This document shows positions 58,192 through 64,000 of a DNA stretch of 64,000 bases, piece by piece. Source of the stretch: Tachypleus tridentatus (lineage: Eukaryota; Arthropoda; Merostomata; Xiphosura; Limulidae); NCBI RefSeq assembly GCF_004210375.1, contig NC_134829.1, forward strand, positions 53,622,107 through 53,686,106, read 5' to 3'. The translations under genes were made by a program, and so were the position numbers. The notes beneath the pieces are model-generated. The model was given only the letters and a program-made list of their open reading frames with translations, had not been told where the DNA came from and ran no database searches. Each line of letters opens with the position of its first letter. Within the stretch, counting starts at the first letter, position 1.

Positions 58192-59976
58192 ATGGTGGAA
58201 AAGGTAGGCGGTTTATTAATATGCTTATTATAGCATTAATTATGTGCCGGCCCTCCGCTAGTACAGCAATAAGTCTACGGATTTACAACGCTAAAATGAG
58301 GGGTTCGATTGCCTGCGGATGTTTTAGCAGGTAGCCCGATGTGGTTTTGCTACAAAAACACAAACACGTACTAATATGTCTGCTAAACACACTTGTAAAA
58401 CGCTATGCGTGACAAAATTCTCTATTTCTGACCAAGTACTCGCTTGATGAAGAGAAGCCTGTATATTTTATTATTGTTCAGGTTTGTGGATCACAAGCGA
58501 AACTAGGATATCTAGTTTATTACCAAAAAAAAAAGGCAACTCTAAAAATACTGAGAAACAGCACTGGAGTTTCATGTAGCACTGGAGTTTTATGTAGCAC
58601 TGGAGTTTTGTGTAGCACTAGAGTTTTATATAGCACTGGAGTTTTATGTAGCACTAGAGTTTTGTGTAGCACTAGAGTTTTATGTAGCACTGGAGTTTCA
58701 TGTAACACTAGAGTTTCATGTAGCACTGGAGTTTTATGTAGCACTGGAGGTTTTTGTAGCACTAGAGTTTTATATAGCACTGGAGTTTTATGTAGCACTA
58801 TAGTTTTGTGTAGCACTAGAGTTTTATGTAGCACTGGAGTTTCATGTAGCACTAGAGTTTCCTGTAGCACTGGAGTTTCATGTAGCACTAGAGTTTCCTG
58901 TAGCACTAGAGTTTTATGTAGCACTGGAGTTTTATGTAGCACTGGAATTTTATGTAACACTGGAGTTTTATGTAGCACTGGAGTTTTGTGTAGCACTAGA
59001 GTTTTATGTAGCACTGGAATTTTATGTAGCACTGGAATTTTATGTAGCACTGGAGTTTTGTGTAGCACTAAAGTTTTATGTAGCACTGGAGTTTTATGTA
59101 GGCTTAACTGATCTTATTTCATTTGTTATCACTTCATGAAAACCTTAATTGCGATATTAAAAGAAACCTCAAGAGAAAGAACTTAACTACAAGTTTATCT
59201 TTGAAATTTCTAAATAAAATGGATATAGTTTTTTTCAAAACTAGACTATCTAAACATTTAGTTACGTTTTGCAAATGTATTACTATTTTATCATGGAACA
59301 TTGTCAGAACTGAGGTTAGAGTTCAGGGCACTGTTTTATTTATTATGTATATATTTGAAATAGTTCATGTAATAGAGAATCATTTTAATATGAAGTTATA
59401 TTTCTTCTTTCTCTATTCTTGTTAAAAACAAACTCTCTCTTATCATTTAATTATTTTGCTGTTTATCTCAGAATACGAGATCTAATAATTATTGTATATT
59501 TTTGCTTAAAGCTCTTCACAATCGTCTGTTTCATTCTACTTGTCCTCACCGTGCGAGCAGAGGACGAAACTAAGGTGGAAGTTAAAGATCTCCAGGCTGA
59601 GGCAACTGGTTATAGTGGAGGCGGTATTGGAAAAGGGTTTGGGGGAGGTGGATTCGGTGGTTTAGGTGGATTTGGTGGCTTTGGTGGACTCGGTGGTTTT
59701 GGTGGTGGCGGATTTGGTAAGGGTGGCGGTGGGGCCCAAGTCATTGCTATTCCAATAAGTCTTGCTGGCATCACTTTAAGAGGAGGATTTGGTGGTGGAG
59801 GGTTTGGAGGCCGCGGCTTTGGTGTTGGAGGCTTTGGAAGAGGTGGTTATGGTGGTGGAGGCTTTATAGGTACAGGCGGATTTGGAGGAGGTCTAGGTGG
59901 TGGAGGCTTTATAGGTACAGGCGGATTTGGAGGAGGTCTAGGTGGTAGAAGAGGATACGGATGGTGGCGAGACTAA
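58192..59976 (+). CDS. Secreted Gly-rich protein (cuticular or antimicrobial type)
   Basis: Exon 1 (58192-58203) encodes M-V-E-K before the donor GTAGGC. Intron 1 (58204-59511, 1308 bp, phase 0) holds a SINE-C and an 18 bp minisatellite. Exon 2 (59512-59976) follows TTGCTTAAAG. The product is 158 residues: signal peptide 1-20 (LFTIVCFILLVLT, cleavage after VRA), then the acidic stretch EDETKVEVKDLQAEATGY. A Gly block is rich in GFGG. The hydrophobic island AQVIAIPISLAGITL sits at 79-93. A second Gly block contains a 17-residue direct repeat (GGGGFIGTGGFGGGLGG twice), and the C-terminus is RRGYGWWRD. Compared with the 48.7 kb protein, Phe replaces most Tyr in the Gly repeats. The open frame continues upstream of the acceptor, but that part is intron. 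The biological role is not determined by sequence. Confidence 0.87.
58243..58370 (+). repeat. SINE-C copy, most complete
   Basis: GTGCCGGCCCTCCGCTAGTA, CAGCAATAAGTCTACGGATT, TACAACGCTAAAATGAGGGG, GTTCGATTGCC, then GTAGCCCGATGTGGTTTTGC. It lies in intron 1 and defines the head of the C family, which is close to that of the B family. Confidence 0.8.
58560..59102. repeat. Minisatellite, 18 bp unit, about 30 copies, intronic
   Basis: Units read GTAGCACTGGAGTTTTAT with CTAGAG and TTTCATG or TTTTGTG variants. Located in intron 1 of the 58 kb gene; frames of 167-188 codons on both strands are due to the period. Confidence 0.96.
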
Positions 59977-59978
59977 AG

Positions 59979-60400
59979 GTTTGTATGAATTTTACTTGGC
60001 AATATATAACGTGTACTTTTTTAATACAGATAACAGTATTCATAGTAACCATCATATTAACTTCATTGGCTATCGACGTACATTATTACATAAGCAAAAC
60101 AAAGTTGGAACTTTTGAAAAAAAATTCAGCTTTATTGAAAGCGCTAAAAAAACCTTTTATTCCAGACACCACCACGTGATTACCTTTATTACCTTACTAC
60201 CTTTAATTTTATATCATACAAAACGTCTACTTATTAAATAATTTGGTTATTAAAATTTACTTGTGATGTTTAACTTATACGTATTTTGCTTCTCTCCACA
60301 GTTCAACACCACGTTATCACACAGACATGTGATGCCATCTGCTTTCTGATTTTAACATATTTCTTTTAAACCAAAATAAAAATTGTCTTCGAGGTTTGCG
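59979..60400 (+). other. 3' UTR intron, terminal exon and polyA signal of the 58 kb gene
   Basis: The donor AG|GTTTGT lies two bases after the stop. The acceptor TTGCTTCTCTCCACAG ends at 60301, so the intron is 323 bp. The terminal exon from 60302 contains AATAAA at 60375-60380 and resembles the terminal exon of the 48.7 kb gene. Confidence 0.6.
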
Positions 60401-61557
60401 GATTTTTAGATTTATTGTGTATGTGATTTCTATAGAAACTTATTGAATAAAATAGCTCTTCGTGTAATGAATTAGTTATCTTCAAGATTATCGTTTTTGT
60501 TCCATATCACACCAACGTTGAAATCTGGAGTTGAATTCGACGCGGTGGACAAAATATAAATAACCAATTATGTAACTTTGTACAACGAAGCATCAAAATA
60601 ATCATGTAATGCACACGTACGTACACACAAAGACATTTATTTCAAATACTGAATAGAAGTTTACGTATAATAACAGTTCCTTAGAGATGAGAAACATGTT
60701 TTTAGGCAGTTGGCTCTCTCCACACTTAGTGGCTTAGCCATAATTCTGACAGTTCATAACGTTAGAAACATTGAAACTTCGACAGCTTTACATTACGTGT
60801 CAGTCAACAGATTGAAAAATATCATTTGCTTTGCAACTACATAAGCAGGTTATTTGTTTTTATAGCTGTCACACTAAGCCAAAGACAGCAAAACCTAAAT
60901 TATTACTGATAGACTAAAGAAAGGTTAACTGTCCAACAGCGCCCTCTATCAACTCTTTGACTGTTTCCAACTCGTAGAATATTTGGTTCTAACTCTCATT
61001 CTTATAGTGGGTTTACTGGGTGTTACACAGCAACGGGACGCGAATAATAAATCATAGTGTGCACATTTTGGACAAGTTAATGTATTTGACAATTTTTTTA
61101 ATCATACTGTATAAGGTAGAATTTTAGTTCAGTTCCTGGTCGCAGTAAAATCAGGAACAGTTGACGAGTTCTACAATTAACGTAACAGATTTTTGGCGGA
61201 TAACTGTTGCGAAGAAAAGACAAATTTGGAAGTCTACTGTTGGATATACCTGTGATAATAAATTCGAGATGGACTAATTGAAAATGATAAATACAACAAA
61301 ATACTGCACTTTAGCGTGATTTTTATCACGATCATTGGTCCTTTAAGCTTAAAGAATTTTTTTCCCCTCTATATTAGAAGTCTTGGTAAAATTTTCATCA
61401 AATGTTTTATCACTTTTATGTTACGTTAAGTTCTGGTAGACATGTCATTGTTTTCATCACTTGAAATACCTTGTCTCTAAAAACCTAAACAGACTCAAAT
61501 TACCAGCATTTTGAGTCTTCGCCTTCTAAATGTAAACACAGGTTCATTCTAGTGAGA
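60401..61557. other. Unannotated AT-rich stretch
   Basis: No gene or repeat recognised. Confidence 0.5.
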
Positions 61558-61672
61558 GCCATCCGGTGACTCGGTGGTAAATCTGAAGGCTCATAAAGTT
61601 AACAAACAAGTTTCAATATTTGTGATGGACGCAGATAAGATAGCTCATCTCAAAGAACCACAAAACAAAAAC
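61558..61672 (+). repeat. SINE-B copy, diverged
   Basis: AGCCATCCGGTGACTCGGTG, GTTTCAATATTTGTGATGGA, CGCAGATAAGATAGC and an AAACAAAAACAAAC end. Confidence 0.55.
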
Positions 61673-62089
61673 AAACAAAACTCATGTAAATAAAAGATAA
61701 AACACTGTAAATAATATATAAGCTCGCCACTTGTATTGTTGTTTCGTTTATCTGGTGTCACTGATAAGAGAGTTAATTCCACCAAGACAGGTATAACTCA
61801 GTGACAAATTCTAAACCATTTCTTTGTTATAGCTTCATGTTTATTTTTAGTATACCATTGTTAAACTTTAAAAAAAGAGAGAGAAAACCAGTATAGTGTA
61901 AAGAATAAAAAATCTACATCGTTGTATGGTTACACGTTCAGTGGCCTAGACAAGCCAAGCGAAGAAACTGAAGGAAAGACTGGTGGTAGGACTTGGCCAG
62001 AAAGAGCTCAAAGAAAAGATTCTTTTCTATTTTGATGGTTTAGTTGTACAGTAAGAATAAATGTCATTCATACAATTTCTGTTCTACCT
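61673..62089. other. Unannotated AT-rich stretch
   Basis: Nothing recognised. Confidence 0.5.
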
Positions 62090-62362
62090 GGGCCCGGTTT
62101 AGCCAAGTGAGTTGAGGCGTTCGACTCGTACTCTGAAGGTCGCATGTTCGAAACCCCGTCTCACCAATCATGCTCGCCCTTTCAGCCGTGGGAGTGTTAT
62201 TACGTGCGTTCAGTCTCATTATTCATTGGTTAAAGAGTAACCCAAGAGTTGACTGTAAGTGGTGGTAACTAGCTGCCTTCCCTCTATTCTTACACTTCTA
62301 TATTAGGGACGGTTAGCGCAGATAGCTCTCGAGTAGCATTGCGCGAAATTAAAAAAACAAAC
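62090..62362 (+). repeat. SINE-A copy
   Basis: GGGCCCGGTTTAGCCAAGTG head, B box TGTTCGAAACCCC, body, GCGCGAAATTAAAAAAAC tail. Confidence 0.87.
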
Positions 62363-62407
62363 ACTGTTCTGCTTACAGTGAGTTCTCAGAAATTTTTTTT
62401 TTTGAAT

Positions 62408-62549
62408 TTAACATCTACATTGAGTAGATCAGGTGTAAATGTAACATCTACATTGAGTAGATCAGGTGTAAGTACATCTACATTGAGTAGATCAGGTGTA
62501 AATGTAACATCTACATTGAGTAGATCAGGTGTAAGTACATCTACATTGT
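62408..62549. repeat. Short tandem array, alternating 33/30 bp units
   Basis: About five copies of ACATCTACATTGAGTAGATC plus AGGTGTAAATGTA or AGGTGTAAGT. Each unit contains the hairpin ATCTAC-ATTGA-GTAGAT. Confidence 0.93.
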
Positions 62550-63245
62550 AAAAATAATGAAATTTATGCACTCAGTAGCTTTCAAGCTATCACGAAACGA
62601 AACTGTTTACTCAGGTTACAACCTGTAAATAATAACAAAGGGCATTTTATTTCCATACTTTATTTCACGTCTTCAAGTATAATACGTATTAATACCTTCA
62701 ACAATCAAAACAACTTAGGTGTAGACTACATACTGTTACACTGGTTCAAAATTCCCTTAACTTATTGTACGTAAAAGTTTCAATTGTTATCTCTACCACC
62801 AAAGGTGGACAGAGGTCATGTTTTCATTCCTGTTCGTGTTTGTCAAAGGTTATGTTTTTACCTTCGTGCGTACCAGTAAGATTTCTCGGAAACGGCTGAA
62901 TTAATTTGGACGAAAATTAATATACTTTTGGATATCGATCTAACTTACTTAGAAGTTAATAGCTTTTGAAGGGCAAAGATCACAGAAAAATTACGAAAAT
63001 TTAAAAACTCCATATCTTAACGTTGATTTTTCACACTGTGTTTTCCACACAGTATTTGCTCTAAATTGGCGGTCGGAATTATTCGAATGCTGATGAAACA
63101 TTATTGTCCTGTAAAAACGGCGAGTGTTAATCGATAATGACGGATATTCGGACACGTTTCTTTTTTTTTGTTTTTGAGGGCCTCAACTGATCAATGCTGC
63201 GTGGCAGAAGTATGCACTCCACTGATATGCTTTTCTTCTGTCATT
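62550..63245. other. Unannotated AT-rich stretch
   Basis: Nothing recognised. Confidence 0.5.
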
Positions 63246-63418
63246 ACGTGTTGTGGGGGCGTTATAAAGTGACAATAAATCCTATTTGTCATTGGTAAAA
63301 GAGTAGCTTAAGAGTTGGCCGTGGGCAGTAATGACTATCTGCCCTTCCCCTAGTCTTACACTGCTAAATTGGAGTCGGATAACGCAGATAAACCTCATAT
63401 AGGTTGGCGCGAAATTCG
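63246..63418 (+). repeat. SINE-A copy lacking the tRNA head
   Basis: Starts within the body (TGTGGGGGCGTTATAAAGTG) and continues through TAGTCTTACACTGCTAAATT to GGCGCGAAATTCG. The 5' truncation is typical of incomplete target-primed insertion. Confidence 0.82.
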
Positions 63419-63929
63419 AACACAACGTACGACATTGGTTTTCAATGTTAGATAAAATCTCTCTATTGGCCGAATTTTGCGTCCGATTTATAGCATTAGG
63501 CTTAGAAAGAAATTTATTCATAAAGGAAAATTTAATAAAGAACAAAATATATAAAACAATAAATTTTATTTGACCGCCACATTGATCAGTAATCATAAAA
63601 TTGTCGAAAAGTACAAAGTAATAATTAACTTTGTGTGAGAGAAAAATGGTTTAAACTTACCTTTTAAGGCTTGTTTGTATAAATATATTTGTTTCTTTAT
63701 TTCGAACATTCGCGAAATACAGATAAAGGTTGATCCCACCAAACGGCATTATATTATAACAGTCTGTCAAGAGAGATGGCAGCTTGTCAACGGTACACGC
63801 CGCCAACATTTGAACCTTTTGAAATATTATACATACCATAATTACACAACGCTACAATGTACAACTAGAGAGATAAAAGATTGTGTAGTGGGCAAAGCGT
63901 TATGTGCAACATACGTAAAAATATGTAGA
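63419..63929. other. Unannotated AT-rich stretch
   Basis: No gene recognised; the 107-codon plus frame from 63675 runs into the SINE-B at the window end and is not convincing. Confidence 0.45.
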
Positions 63930-64000
63930 AAAAACGTAAGCACAGAGCTACACAATGGTGTGCTATGCTCACCGTGGACATCGAAACTCGTTTGTTAAAA
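63930..64000 (-). repeat. SINE-B copy, cut by window edge
   Basis: Minus orientation: GTAAGCACAGAGCTACACAA, TGCTCACCGTGGACATCGAA. The head lies beyond the window. Confidence 0.65.

Noticed and set aside
58520-59111. Frames of 188 (minus) and 167 (plus) codons
   Set aside because: By-products of the 18 bp intronic array.
63675-63998. 107-codon plus frame near the window end
   Set aside because: Its last third is SINE-B sequence in reverse and the remainder has no recognisable features.

Overview
The window looks like non-coding-rich arthropod nuclear DNA, most likely from a chelicerate; a horseshoe crab is my best guess. The guess rests on the style of the tRNA-derived SINEs and on a family of small secreted glycine-rich proteins with TATA-box genes and tiny first exons. 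It is AT-rich and has no bacterial features. No housekeeping gene is recognisable.

The host genes are one family of secreted glycine-rich proteins, all on the + strand: an orphan promoter plus exon 1 (about 3.7-3.9 kb), a decayed gene (15.03-15.68 kb), and three genes that look intact (24.24-26.73, 48.66-49.67 and 58.19-59.98 kb). A further promoter fossil lies at 11.14 kb. Each intact gene has a TATAAATA box and a first coding exon of only 3-5 codons. A phase-0 intron interrupts the signal peptide. The second exon encodes the rest of the signal peptide, an acidic segment ending in an AEATGY-like motif, and two Gly-rich blocks separated by a short hydrophobic, proline-containing island. The C-terminus is rich in Trp or basic residues. 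At least two of them appear to carry an additional intron just after the stop codon. The architecture fits cuticular or antimicrobial glycine-rich proteins of chelicerates; the function is not established from sequence.

The rest is repeats. By my boundaries about 20 kb (near 31%) is minisatellite: more than twenty unrelated arrays with periods from 18 to 67 bp, the largest about 2.9 kb (30 bp unit), 3.0 kb (44 bp) and 2.6 kb (38 bp), several with higher-order structure. Two of the arrays sit in intron 1 of glycine-rich genes. The very long open frames in the window (for example about 960 codons on both strands at 31-34 kb) are by-products of periods divisible by three.

Three tRNA-derived SINE families are present: A (about 270 bp, roughly 19 copies), B (about 115 bp, about 12 copies) and C (about 5 copies). 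They share a related 3' tail. A degenerate LINE (minus strand, about 17.74-19.74 kb) holds a SINE-A and a SINE-B inside it, both with target-site duplications. An inverted-repeat element encloses a minisatellite at 16.65-17.66 kb. A second small inverted-repeat element lies at 12.57-12.86 kb, and an unclassified repeat with a hammerhead-like core lies at 45.1 kb.

The overall picture is a slowly dying and duplicating family of secreted Gly-rich genes, spaced about 10-24 kb apart, in a matrix of minisatellites partly seeded by SINEs.
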